Part shown: positions 25,038 through 33,371 of the stretch, piece after piece
How positions within the stretch are numbered: position 1 is the first letter of the stretch
Layout: every line of letters starts with the position of its first letter
Source: Verrucomicrobiales bacterium
GTDB taxonomy: Bacteria > Verrucomicrobiota > Verrucomicrobiia > Verrucomicrobiales > V1-33
DNA: 43,381 bases
Assembly: GCA_947460575.1 (NCBI GenBank)
Contig: CANHIJ010000022.1
Coordinates: 1 to 43,381, forward strand
Reading direction: 5' to 3'
Translations under genes and position numbers: made by a program
The notes under the pieces: generated by a model
Seen by the model: only the letters and a program-made list of their open reading frames with translations
Databases searched by the model: none
What the model was told of the DNA's origin: nothing

Positions 25038-26386
25038 GCCTTGATGCCCAGTTTTTTTGCAATGTCTTCTAGCGGTACACCCTTGGTCTCTACCACCATC
25101 AGCTTCACCCACAGGAGCTGCAGGACCATCATAAAGCAGAAGAAGGCAAAGACATATCCTGGCGCAAAAGCCTCCACCATCTTCGGGAAAAACAACGTTA
25201 GGAGAGCCGCGAATATCCAGTGGGTGAAGCTGCCCAGCGATTGGCCGGTGGCGCGATACTGATCCGGGAAGATCTCGGAAATAAAGACCCAGATGACGGC
25301 TCCTTGGCCAATGGCGTGGGCGGCGATGAAGCCGAAGATGCACACGGGAACGATGGCGAAGTTATGGCTAAAAAACGCCCACGAGCAGAGACCCAGCGAG
25401 AGGATATAACCAAACGACCCGATGTAGAGCAGCGTGCGGCGGCCGAGACGGTCGATGAGCCACAGACCGACGAACGTAAAGACGAGATTGGTCACGCCTA
25501 TGCCCAGCGACTGAAGCAGCGCGGCTTTGGCCCCCAGACCGGTCATCTCAAAGATACGCGGTGCGAAATAGAGGATGGCGTTGATGCCGGAGAGCTGGTT
25601 GAAGAACGCGATGATGAACGCCAGCAGGATCGGCGTTTTGAGCCTCCCGCTCCAGAACCCCTCTGTGGAATGGCTGGCGGCGGAGGCGGCACTCATCTGG
25701 TTGGCTATTTCAGAAATCTCAGCATCGGTAGAACCTGGACTGATTTGCTTCAGCACGGCGAGGCCCCTCCCGAAATCCCCCTTCCGGCAGATGAGCCAAC
25801 GTGGACTTTCCGGAATCCCGAGGCAGGCGAACGTGTAAATCACCGAGGGCACGGCCATGACCCCCAGCATCCAGCGCCAGGCATTTTCCCCGAGATTTTC
25901 CAACAGGTAGTTGGAAAGAAACGCCACCAGAATGCCGAAGACGATATTGAACTGGAACATCCCCGCGAGTCGGCCCCGGTTCCTGGGCGGGGAAATTTCT
26001 GAGATGTATAGCGGTGCGGCAACAGTTGATATTCCAATGGCGACACCGCCCAGGAAACGTGCGGCCATAAACGAATACACCTCCGCGGCCACCGCCGACC
26101 ACAGCGACCCGACGAGGAATAGGATGCCAATCCATAACAGAGTTTTTTTCCTGCCAAACTTGTCGGTCGGCCAGCTTCCGACCAGTGAGCCCAGCACCGT
26201 TCCCCATAACGCGGCGCTCATGGCCAGGCCGTGCATGGCCGCACTCAGCCCCCAGAGCGTCTGGAGTTGCTTCTCCGCGCCGGAGATCACCACGGTATCG
26301 AAGCCGAAGAGAAATCCGGCCAGTGCCGAAACGAGCGACCAGACAAAGAGGCGGGAGGAACCCGGCGAGCATGATTTTTCTGACAT
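25034..26386 (-). CDS. MFS sugar porter
   Basis: A 450-residue transporter of the sugar porter family, with about 12 transmembrane helices. Motifs seen are GFLFGFDTVVISGA in helix 1, DKFGRKK in loop 2-3, LYISEISPPRNRG, PESPRWL between helices 6 and 7, NQLSGINAILYF in helix 7, DRLGRR in loop 8-9, and VETKGVPLEDI at the C-terminus. It probably takes up fructose or sucrose by proton symport. It is the first gene of the minus-strand operon and diverges from the regulator gene; the two share a 114-nt intergenic region. Confidence 0.93.
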   Translation of the reverse strand: MSEKSCSPGSSRLFVWSLVSALAGFLFGFDTVVISGAEKQLQTLWGLSAAMHGLAMSAALWGTVLGSLVGSWPTDKFGRKKTLLWIGILFLVGSLWSAVAAEVYSFMAARFLGGVAIGISTVAAPLYISEISPPRNRGRLAGMFQFNIVFGILVAFLSNYLLENLGENAWRWMLGVMAVPSVIYTFACLGIPESPRWLICRKGDFGRGLAVLKQISPGSTDAEISEIANQMSAASAASHSTEGFWSGRLKTPILLAFIIAFFNQLSGINAILYFAPRIFEMTGLGAKAALLQSLGIGVTNLVFTFVGLWLIDRLGRRTLLYIGSFGYILSLGLCSWAFFSHNFAIVPVCIFGFIAAHAIGQGAVIWVFISEIFPDQYRATGQSLGSFTHWIFAALLTLFFPKMVEAFAPGYVFAFFCFMMVLQLLWVKLMVVETKGVPLEDIAKKLGIKA

Positions 26387-26464
26387 AAAGCTAAATGGCA
26401 GCCCCCTTTTTTAATTTTAAGCCCCTGCCGGCAAGTTTGATCATGACAACCCGGGATATTCCTG

Positions 26465-26490
26465 ACTTGACCAATTTACCAACTTGTCCA
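26465..26490. promoter_or_regulatory. Candidate operator (two direct repeats) between porter and regulator
   Basis: ACTTGACCA (26465-26473) and ACTTGTCCA (26482-26490) are direct repeats with one mismatch, 17 bases apart start to start. The second copy overlaps a near-palindrome, TTGTC-CA-GACAG. They lie just before the regulator start and upstream of the operon, where a GntR-type regulator would bind. This is a sequence-pattern inference. Confidence 0.5.
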
Positions 26491-26500
26491 GACAGTAGGA

Positions 26501-27622
26501 ATGGCTTCAATACCTTCCAAGCATGGTGAAATCACCCGCGAACTCCGGAACGAAATCGCTTCCGGCAAATACGGCACGGATGGACGGCTCCCGAGCGAGG
26601 CACAGTTGGTCAAACGCTTCGGCGTCTCGCGGCCCACCACCGCGCAGGCACTGCGCACGCTGGAACACGAGGGCCTGCTGGAGCGACGGGCAGGTTCTGG
26701 GACCTTCGTGACCCGTGAGCACCTGAGCCGCACCGGGCGCAGGCAAATGGGCATGATCGTGCCGGGTCTGGGCCGGATTGAGATCTTCGAAGTCATCTGC
26801 GGGGAACTCGCCAGCCTCGCCCGCGTGCATGACTTCGGCATCTACTGGGGCGGAAGCGCCCGGCAGCAGCCTGGCACGGATACCACCATCCAGGAGGCCG
26901 AGGAACTGTGCGACCAGTTCATCGAAAAAGGGGTCAACGGCGTCTTCTTCGCGCCTTTCGAACACACTACGGATAACGAAGCCGCCAACCGCCGCATCAC
27001 CGAGCGTCTCAGCCACGCCGGTATTCCGGTGGTGCTGCTGGACCGCGATATCTGCCCCTTTCCGCGCCGCAATGATCACGATCTGGTTGGAATTGATAAC
27101 TTCGCCGGCGGCTACCTCCTCGCTGAGCATCTCATCAAGCTGGGCGCACGCCGTCTCGCCTTTTTCACCCGCCCCTACTCTGCCACCACCGTGGAGGCGC
27201 GGAAGGCCGGCGTATGCTCCGCCATGCTGGTGCATAAGCTCCCCATCCCTCCCGATTTTCTCCATACCGGCGACCCTACAGATTTAAAATTGGTCAGGAA
27301 TTTCATCTCCGGAAAACGCCATGATGCCGTGATCTGCGCCAATGATCACACTTCGGCGCAGTTGCTCCAAACCCTGGCCCGGCTCGGCGTCCGCACACCA
27401 CAGGATCTCCGTCTCGGCAGCTTCGACGATGTCCGGTTCGCCACCCTGCTAATGGTTCCCCTGACCACCATTCACCAGCCGTGCCGGGACATCGCCCTGA
27501 CGGCATTCAATGCCATGCGGGAGCGCATCCAGGACCCCTCGTTGCCTCCTCGCACCCTATTACTGGCGCCTAGGCTGGTCGTGCGGGAATCCTGCGGAGC
27601 CTACCTACCGCGGGTGCCCTAA
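26501..27622 (+). CDS. GntR-headed, LacI/PBP-type regulator of the sucrose/fructan operon
   Basis: A 373-residue transcription factor of AraR-like build. The N-terminal 70 residues are a GntR winged helix-turn-helix (LRNEIASGKYGTDGRLPSEA, LVKRFGVSRPTTAQAL, EHEGLLERRAGSGTFV). The remainder is a periplasmic-binding-protein-type sugar-sensing domain (peripla_BP_3), with VLLDRDI, LVGIDNFAGGYLLAEHLI, FISGKRHDAVICANDHTSAQ and LGSFDDVRFATLLMVPLTTI. It is divergent from the porter operon. It most likely represses that operon until a fructose-type ligand binds; the ligand is inferred from the neighbours. Confidence 0.9.
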   Translation: MASIPSKHGEITRELRNEIASGKYGTDGRLPSEAQLVKRFGVSRPTTAQALRTLEHEGLLERRAGSGTFVTREHLSRTGRRQMGMIVPGLGRIEIFEVICGELASLARVHDFGIYWGGSARQQPGTDTTIQEAEELCDQFIEKGVNGVFFAPFEHTTDNEAANRRITERLSHAGIPVVLLDRDICPFPRRNDHDLVGIDNFAGGYLLAEHLIKLGARRLAFFTRPYSATTVEARKAGVCSAMLVHKLPIPPDFLHTGDPTDLKLVRNFISGKRHDAVICANDHTSAQLLQTLARLGVRTPQDLRLGSFDDVRFATLLMVPLTTIHQPCRDIALTAFNAMRERIQDPSLPPRTLLLAPRLVVRESCGAYLPRVP

Positions 27623-27681
27623 CCGGTGTTTTCAAACAGAGGTAGGATTCTGTGCTCAAAATCCATAAAAGAGCTCTGAAA

Positions 27682-28343
27682 GATGTGACCGCAAAAAGTC
27701 CACGAATGTTATTGCGCATTGGGCCGCATCGCATATGATTGATAATCAATTACTTGCGCCGAATAATGAGGTTCTTCGCTATTTCCAGTGGATTGGAAAA
27801 GTCAAGGAGCGGCCAAGAATGCCATCCAGATGCTTCTCGATCATCGCTGCCGCTTTGAGCCTTTTCCCGAAAATCAGGCTCGGGTATTTCCGGGCCGCCC
27901 TCTTCATCCAACGGCACCACGCGCGCCTCTTTTGGCGGGCCCTGGTTTCGTCCGGCAGATATCCTGAAGGACCAGCCGCATCTGATAGGCCCGTGCGGTC
28001 GCCAGGTCTTGGCCTTTGAGTTCTTGGATCTCCGCGGTCTCCTTCTCGGTGAGGTTCTCCGGATTTTCCCGCCGCCGCCATGGCGTGCCTTTGTGCACGG
28101 GTTCCTGCCGACTTTCCGGATGTCGCGTGTCGTCCACCGCTTTGCTCACAGGCGCGATGCCATGGCATTTGTCGAACCCCACCCGCGCCTGCGACCCGAT
28201 GTTTTGATCCGCTCCCGCTCATCCGCTTGCCCTTTTCTGCCCACTGAAATCAGCGAAGAACCCTTTTTGATCTGGTAACTCATTAAAAATCAATGCAAAA
28301 ATCCTAGCAGATGAGGCGATTTGGGACTTTTTGCGGGCACGTC
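27682..28343 (-). mobile_element. ISL3-family insertion sequence relic with inverted ends
   Basis: A left end at 27682-27701 (GATGTGACCGCAAAAAGTCC) and a right end at 28324-28343 are inverted copies of each other, matching at 18 of 20 bases (mismatches T/C and A/C). Between them is a 662-bp body with ISL3-type transposase remains on the minus strand. A complete ISL3 element is about twice as long, so the interior is deleted. I cannot identify a target duplication. It bounds the right side of the sucrose locus. Confidence 0.65.
27810..28210 (-). pseudogene. ISL3-family transposase fragment, frameshifted
   Basis: Two minus-strand frames together give the C-terminal half of an ISL3 transposase. 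The first, around 28200-27910, has GFDKCHGIAPVSKAVDD (family: VFDKFH...AVD.VR), then NPENLTEKETAEIQELKGQD and LATARAYQMRLVLQDI. The second, around 27910-27810, has RAWCRWMKRAARKYPSLIFG and KHLDGILG. The frame changes near 27910. The N-terminal half and the final SVFSATKRKARG segment are missing. It is inactive. The family call rests on conserved phrases I recognise, not on a database search. Confidence 0.7.
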
Positions 28344-28525
28344 TTATATAGAACAAGCAATACCCCCCTGATGGGATGTGCCGCGGAGCAGCGGTTTTTG
28401 GGGGAAAGGGAAGACAAAGTCCCGCCTGCGGCCTCCCCTTTCGCCGGAGGGGCCGGTCAGCCAAAGGCCAGGGGCGGCCCTGGCACGGGCGCCAGCAGCC
28501 ACGTCCCGCGGGGCGAAGCTTTGTG

Positions 28526-28876
28526 CTAGATGCGAGGGTCGAAGGCCAAGGCTTTGGAGCTCATTTCGGCGCGGAGGTGGTGGCACATCATGTCGCAGAG
28601 CTGTTTGACGAGGGGGTCGGCGATAAAGCAGACCGTGTTGAGGCCTTGTTTGCGGGTGCCGACCATGCCGCCCTGGCGGAGCACTGCGAGGTGCTTGGAG
28701 ACGTTGGCCTGGCCGGAGCCGGAGGCCTCAGCGAGTTGCCCCACGGTGCGTTCGCGCAGCATGAGGAGGTGGAGGAGTCGCAGGCGCATCGGCTCGGCGA
28801 GGGCCCGGAAGCGGGCGGCGATCATTTCCAGGGCGGCGTCGGTGGGGGGCAGGAGGGAAGCGGTGGGGGGCTGCAT
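28526..28876 (-). CDS. ArsR-family regulator of the sulfur cassette
   Basis: A 116-residue winged-helix repressor. The helix-turn-helix is at about 43-65 (TVGQLAEASGSGQANVSKHLAVLRQ), preceded by the usual RLRLLHLL. Cys83, Cys94 and Cys98 are in the C-terminal part, the last two as CDMMC. The N-terminal Cys used by the BigR/SqrR persulfide sensors is not present. A C-terminal LC-x3-C pair is common in another branch of ArsR proteins; it could sense thiol oxidation or a metal. The start is set at ATG 28876. The in-frame ATG further upstream lies over the likely promoter. It diverges from the rhodanese operon and probably represses it. Confidence 0.85.
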   Translation of the reverse strand: MQPPTASLLPPTDAALEMIAARFRALAEPMRLRLLHLLMLRERTVGQLAEASGSGQANVSKHLAVLRQGGMVGTRKQGLNTVCFIADPLVKQLCDMMCHHLRAEMSSKALAFDPRI

Positions 28877-28888
28877 GAAAAATTTAAT

Positions 28889-28916
28889 TTGCCTAATCGC
28901 CATATGGCAATATAGT
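28889..28916 (+). promoter_or_regulatory. Promoter with embedded operator for the sulfur operon
   Basis: TTGCCT (28889-28894), a 16-nt spacer, and TATAGT (28911-28916) form a plausible plus-strand promoter 124 nt before the rhodanese gene. The perfect palindrome GCCATATGGC (28899-28908) sits in the spacer, where bound repressor would block RNA polymerase. It lies within 40 bp of the ArsR start, as expected for autoregulation too. Confidence 0.6.
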
Positions 28917-29039
28917 ATTTTAATCAAGCCAAAAGAAAATGCGCTACGTCGGTGGGGCGCTGGAGCGGTCTTGAAAGGATCTGCCCCGCTTCCCCCAGTC
29001 CTTCGAAAGAGGAAGGCGCGCGCTGCAACGCTCCCAACT

Positions 29040-29597
29040 ATGACTACCTCGATCACTGCCGCTGAACTGAAGGCCCTGCTGGAGCGGGGGGTCGCACTCG
29101 TCGACGTCCGGGAGGCGGTGGAGCACGCCGAGGAGCGGATTGTGGGGGCGCGGTTGATCCCCCTGGGGCAACTGGAGCGGCGGGTGGCGGAGATTGACCG
29201 CACCCTTCCGGTGGTGGTGATGTGCCGCAGCGGCAAGCGCGGGGCCAAGGCGCTGGAAGTACTGGGGGAGTTGGGCGTGGTGGGGGCGCGGAATTTGGAG
29301 GGGGGGATTTTGGGGTGGAAGGCGGAGGGCTTTCCAGTGGAGCAGGCGGCCCGCAAGCCCTTTCCGCTGATGCAGCAGGTGCAGATCGCGATTGGGGCGG
29401 GAGTGCTGGCGGGGGCCGTGCTGTCGCGGGCGGTGCACCCGAACTTCATTTGGCTGAGCGCCTTTTTTGGGGCGGGCTTGCTTTTTGCGGGCTGCACTGG
29501 GTGGTGCGGACTGGCGCTTTTGCTGGCGAAGATGCCGTGGAACCGAGTTGGGGGGCCGGGCGGCGCTGGGTCGGCGAGCTGTTGCGCGGGCCACTGA
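29040..29597 (+). CDS. Rhodanese with C-terminal DUF2892 membrane anchor
   Basis: A 185-residue protein of the YgaP type. Residues 1-100 form a rhodanese domain (VDVREAVEHAEERI...) with the sulfur-carrying Cys62 in CRSGKRG. The C-terminal 75 residues carry two hydrophobic helices (IAIGAGVLAGAVL and WLSAFFGAGLLFAGC, then GWCGLALLLAKMPWN), matching DUF2892. It ends in a CC near the C-terminus. It probably receives or passes sulfane sulfur at the membrane. It is the first gene of the sulfur operon, 93 nt before the persulfide dioxygenase gene. Confidence 0.9.
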   Translation: MTTSITAAELKALLERGVALVDVREAVEHAEERIVGARLIPLGQLERRVAEIDRTLPVVVMCRSGKRGAKALEVLGELGVVGARNLEGGILGWKAEGFPVEQAARKPFPLMQQVQIAIGAGVLAGAVLSRAVHPNFIWLSAFFGAGLLFAGCTGWCGLALLLAKMPWNRVGGPGGAGSASCCAGH

Positions 29598-29626
29598 GGG
29601 AGCAGGCAGGGAGCAGGCAGGGAGCC
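29597..29626. repeat. 11-bp tandem duplication at the rhodanese stop codon
   Basis: AGGGAGCAGGC occurs at 29597-29607 and again at 29608-29618, and a partial third copy follows to 29626. The first copy begins at the last base of the stop codon. Probably replication slippage. Confidence 0.75.
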
Positions 29627-29689
29627 GATGTCGGCGCGATTTTCGGCCCCTGAGGGGCCCGTTTTTAATCAACCACTAGACTTTCCACC

Positions 29690-31135
29690 ATGTTCTTTCG
29701 CCCAATCGCCGACGCCTCGTTGGCCCAAAATGCCTATTTCATCGGCTGCCAGCGGACGGGGGAGGCCATTGTGGTGGACCCCGAGCGGGATGTGGATCGC
29801 TATCTCGAGTTGGCTGCGGAGCAGGGGTTTCGGCTGACGGCGGTGGCGGAGACGCACATCCACGCGGACTACTTGAGTGGGGCGCGGGAGTTGGTGGAGC
29901 GGCACGGGGCGGTGGCCTATGTGTCGGCGGAGGGGGGAGTGGACTGGCAGTTTGAGTGGGGGCTGGGTCATCCGCGGGTGCGCCTATTGCGGGGCGGGGA
30001 CCGCTTTGCGGTGGGGAACATTGCGCTGCGGGCGGTGCATTCGCCTGGGCACACGCCGGAGCACTTGAGTTTTTTGGTCACCGACCACGGCGGGGGGGCG
30101 GAGGAGCCGATGGGTTTGCTGAGTGGGGATTTTATTTTTGTGGGGGACGTGGGGCGGCCCGATTTGCTGGAGAGCGCGGCGGGTTTGGCGGGGGCGATGG
30201 AGCCGAGCGCGCGGGCGCTTTGGGCGAGCCTGCGGGCCACCGCGGGCTGGCCGGAGCACCTGCAGATTTGGCCCGCGCACGGGGCGGGCAGCGCCTGCGG
30301 CAAGGAGTTGGGGGCGGTCCCGAGCAGCGTGTTGGGCTACGAGCGGCGCTACAACCGGGCCTTGCGCGAGGCGCTGGAGGGCCCGCAGGAGGCTTTTGTG
30401 GAGCACATTTTGGCGGGTCAGCCGGAGCCGCCGCGCTACTTTGCGCGCATGAAGCGGGACAATCGGCTGGGCCCGGCGCTGTTGCCGGGGGGGCGGCTGC
30501 CCCGGCCGCACCGCTTGGCGCCGGAGGCCTTGGCGGCGTGGCATCCGGGGAGCGGCCCGGAGGTTTTGTTGGATTTGCGTGCAGAGCGGGCCCTTTTTAT
30601 GGAGCGGCACTTGCCGGGGGCGCTGTTTGCCCCGCTGGCGGGGGGCAAGCTTCCGCTGGTGGCGGGTTCCTATGTCGACGAGGGGAGTTCGCTGATTTTG
30701 TTGGTGAACCATGAAGCGGAGGTGGAAGAGGCGGTGCGGCAGTTGGTGCGGATTGGGCTGGACCAGGTGGTGGGGTGGATTTTGGTGGACCAGGCGCTGG
30801 CGGCCCAGCGGGAGGGGGTGGACCTGGCGGTGAGTCAGGCGCGGATCACCACCGCGGAACTGGGGGTGGCGCTGGAGGCGCAGCCTGGCGCCGTGGTCTT
30901 GGACGTGCGTGGCGGGGAGGAATTTAGAGCGTCCCACGTGCTGGGGGCCTACCACATTCCCTACACCCGCCTGGCGGCCCGCCTGGACGAGGTTCCGGAG
31001 GGGGAGCTGCTGTATGTTCACTGCGGCAGCGGCTTGCGCGCCAGTTTGGCGGCGGCCTACTTGGCCCGGGAGGGGCGCGAGGTGGTTCACGTCGAGGGGG
31101 CTTTTGCGGCCATTCCGGCTGAGCTGCTCGCCTAG
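29690..31135 (+). CDS. Persulfide dioxygenase fused to two rhodanese domains
   Basis: A 481-residue three-domain protein. The N-terminal 250 residues are an ETHE1-type metallo-beta-lactamase dioxygenase, which oxidises glutathione or CoA persulfide to sulfite. The motif THIHADYLSG provides His56 and His58. SPGHTPEH (His121) and Asp147 in LSGDFIFVGD complete the probable iron site, and PAHGAGSACGK follows. Two rhodanese domains follow. The first (about 280-375) has no Cys in the active loop (LLVNHEAEVEEA) and is probably structural. The second (about 385-480) has Cys445 in HCGSGLRAS. Such PDO-rhodanese fusions let sulfur pass between domains. It belongs to the sulfide/persulfide disposal operon. 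Confidence 0.92.
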   Translation: MFFRPIADASLAQNAYFIGCQRTGEAIVVDPERDVDRYLELAAEQGFRLTAVAETHIHADYLSGARELVERHGAVAYVSAEGGVDWQFEWGLGHPRVRLLRGGDRFAVGNIALRAVHSPGHTPEHLSFLVTDHGGGAEEPMGLLSGDFIFVGDVGRPDLLESAAGLAGAMEPSARALWASLRATAGWPEHLQIWPAHGAGSACGKELGAVPSSVLGYERRYNRALREALEGPQEAFVEHILAGQPEPPRYFARMKRDNRLGPALLPGGRLPRPHRLAPEALAAWHPGSGPEVLLDLRAERALFMERHLPGALFAPLAGGKLPLVAGSYVDEGSSLILLVNHEAEVEEAVRQLVRIGLDQVVGWILVDQALAAQREGVDLAVSQARITTAELGVALEAQPGAVVLDVRGGEEFRASHVLGAYHIPYTRLAARLDEVPEGELLYVHCGSGLRASLAAAYLAREGREVVHVEGAFAAIPAELLA

Positions 31136-31175
31136 CGGCGGCTCGAGAGATCTAGTTTTTCACTTTTTTGCTGTG

Positions 31176-31646
31176 ATGGGAATTTCTCTTCTACTGGGGC
31201 TGGCCGCTTTGGGGCTGGTGGCGGCCGCTTGGCATCGCTTTGAGGGGCGCTGGGATCGGCGGCTTTTTGGGCGGGAGCAGGGCGCGAACCATGCCAATGT
31301 GGGTCCTGGGGGGGCGGCGCGCTGGTTGGCGGCGCATCCAGGGGCGCGGGTGCTTGATGTGCGGTCGCGGGGCGAGTTTGCCCGGGGGGCGCTGGCCGGG
31401 GCGGTGTGGGTGCCGCTGGCGGCGTTGGCGGACTCGGGGGAGGTGGATGCGTGGGATCGGGCGGCGGGTTTGTTGGTCTATTGTGCGGGGGGGTACCGCA
31501 GCCGCAAGGCGGTGGAGTTGCTGCAGGCGCGGGGCTTTGCCAATCTGCAGCATCTGCACCGGGGGTATGGCTCGTGGCGCTTAGCGGGTTTTCCGGTGGT
31601 GTTTCCTAGCGCGCCTCTGGGACGGAGTCCTGGGGGGGCGCCCTAA
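31176..31646 (+). CDS. Membrane-anchored rhodanese
   Basis: A 156-residue protein with a single N-terminal transmembrane helix (about 2-20, GISLLLGLAALGLVAAAW) and a rhodanese domain with active-site Cys103 in YCAGGYRSRKA. The helix lacks a clear cleavage site, so an anchor is more likely than export. The start ATG 31176 opens directly on the hydrophobic segment. It lies 40 nt after the persulfide dioxygenase gene and 18 nt before the flavoprotein gene. Which side of the membrane the catalytic domain faces cannot be decided. Confidence 0.88.
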   Translation: MGISLLLGLAALGLVAAAWHRFEGRWDRRLFGREQGANHANVGPGGAARWLAAHPGARVLDVRSRGEFARGALAGAVWVPLAALADSGEVDAWDRAAGLLVYCAGGYRSRKAVELLQARGFANLQHLHRGYGSWRLAGFPVVFPSAPLGRSPGGAP

Positions 31647-31664
31647 GGTTTTTTCTCCATTTTT

Positions 31665-33371
31665 ATGAGCCCTAGCAAAACTTCAGAGCGGCGCCAGCGC
31701 ATCCTCATCGTCGGCGGAGTGGCGGGCGGGGCAAGCGCGGCGGCACGAGCCCGGCGGCTGTCGGAGAGTGCGGAAATTGTCGTGTTGGAGCGTGGGCGGC
31801 ACGTTTCTTTTGCCAACTGTGGGCTGCCCTACTTTGCGGGCGGGGAGATAGCGGATGAGGGGGATCTGGTGGTGCAGACGCCGGAGCGTTTGCGGGCGCG
31901 CTTCAACTTGGACGTGCGGGTGCGGTCGGAGGTGCTGGGGATTGACCGGGAGGCGCGCCGGGTGCGGGTGCGGGAGCTGGATGGGGGGCGTGAGTACGAA
32001 GAGAGCTACGACGCCTTAGTACTGGCGACGGGGTCGGCGCCGGTGGCACCGCGGATTCCAGGGCGGGAGAACCCGCGGCATTTTTTGGTGCGGGATATTC
32101 CGGACGCGGCGGGAATCGCGCGGTGGCTGGAGGCAGCGGCGGGGGTGGGGCGGGTGGTGGTGGTTGGGGGAGGGTATATTGGGCTGGAGATGGCGGAGCA
32201 GGTGCGCGGGCGGGGTTTGGAAGTGGCGGTGGTGGAGGGGCAGGAGCAGGTGATGGGGGCGCTGGACGCGGAAATGGCGGCATGGCTGCACGCGGAGCTG
32301 CGGGAGCAGGGAGTGACGCTTTGCCTGGGGGATCCGGTGGCTTCCTTTGAGGCGCCGGGTGCAGGGGAGTCGGCGGGGGCTTCGATAGTGGTGCTGCGGA
32401 GCGGTCGCCGACTGGCGGCGGACGCAGTGATTTTGGGTTTGGGGGTCAAGCCGGAGGCCTCGCTGGCGCGGGAGGCGGGTTTGGATCTGGGCGAGTGGGG
32501 GGGGATTCGGGTGAATGAGCAGATGCAGACCAGCGACCCCGGCATTTGGGCGGTGGGGGACGTGGTGGAGGTGCGGGACGGGGTGAGCGGGGAGTGGATG
32601 TTGCTTCCGCTGGCGGGTCCGGCGAATCGGCAGGGGCGGGTGGCGGCGGACGCCATCCTGGGTCGGCCTTCGCGCTATCGGCAGAGCTGGGGGACGGCGG
32701 TGCTGCGCTTGTTTCGGCTGACGGCGGCCTGCACGGGGGCGAGCGGGAGGCGATTGCAGCGGGCGGGGATTCCGTTTGAGTCGGTGCACGTGCACCCGGG
32801 TTCGCACGCGGGGTACTACCCGGGAGCGGAGTCGATCGCGCTCAAAGTGCTTTTTGCGCCGGGGACGGGGCGGCTTTTGGGGGCGCAGGCGGTGGGGCGT
32901 GCGGGGGTGGACAAGCGAATGGATGTGTTGGCGACGGCGCTGCAGGCGGGGATGACGGTGCACGATTTGGCGGAATTGGAATTGGGGTATGCGCCGCCGT
33001 TTGGCTCGGCGAAGGATGCGGTGAATCTGGCGGGGATGGCGGCGCAGAATGTGTTGGCGGGGGACGTGGGGCAGGTGCAGTGGGACGAGGTGGCGGGTTT
33101 GGATCCGGCGGCGAGTTTGCTCTTGGATGTGCGCGGGGAAGCGGAGCGCGCGGCGGGATTTATTGCGGGGTCGCGCCATCTTCCGGTGGACCAGCTGCGG
33201 GAGCATGTGGCGGAGTTGCCGCGGGATCGGGAGCTGGTGGCCTACTGCCAGAGCGGCCAGCGCTCGTATGTGGCGGCGCGCCTGCTGCGCCAGCGGGGCT
33301 TTGCGGTGCGGCACCTTTCGGGCGGCTACCGCACCTGGCAGGTGGCCTGCGGGAGCGGGCCGGGGCCCTGA
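31665..33371 (+). CDS. CoA-disulfide-reductase-type flavoprotein fused to rhodanese
   Basis: A 568-residue FAD/NAD(P)H oxidoreductase. The FAD motif is ILIVGGVAGGASAAARARR (13-31). The active-site Cys52 lies in FANCGLPYF, the single-Cys signature of CoA disulfide/persulfide reductases. The NAD(P)H motif is VVVVGGGYIGLEMAEQ, and the second FAD motif is IWAVGDVVEV. The C-terminal 95 residues are a rhodanese domain with Cys528 in YCQSGQRSY. Known fusions of this kind (CoADR-RHD) reduce CoA persulfide or polysulfide to H2S. Here, beside a persulfide dioxygenase, it may recycle persulfide or feed it to oxidation. The product count and Cys positions are complete, so the enzyme looks active. Confidence 0.93.
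   Translation: MSPSKTSERRQRILIVGGVAGGASAAARARRLSESAEIVVLERGRHVSFANCGLPYFAGGEIADEGDLVVQTPERLRARFNLDVRVRSEVLGIDREARRVRVRELDGGREYEESYDALVLATGSAPVAPRIPGRENPRHFLVRDIPDAAGIARWLEAAAGVGRVVVVGGGYIGLEMAEQVRGRGLEVAVVEGQEQVMGALDAEMAAWLHAELREQGVTLCLGDPVASFEAPGAGESAGASIVVLRSGRRLAADAVILGLGVKPEASLAREAGLDLGEWGGIRVNEQMQTSDPGIWAVGDVVEVRDGVSGEWMLLPLAGPANRQGRVAADAILGRPSRYRQSWGTAVLRLFRLTAACTGASGRRLQRAGIPFESVHVHPGSHAGYYPGAESIALKVLFAPGTGRLLGAQAVGRAGVDKRMDVLATALQAGMTVHDLAELELGYAPPFGSAKDAVNLAGMAAQNVLAGDVGQVQWDEVAGLDPAASLLLDVRGEAERAAGFIAGSRHLPVDQLREHVAELPRDRELVAYCQSGQRSYVAARLLRQRGFAVRHLSGGYRTWQVACGSGPGP

Noticed and set aside
28219..28525. Short frames between the ISL3 relic and the ArsR gene
   Set aside because: No start context or family pattern; the composition is typical of random GC-rich sequence.
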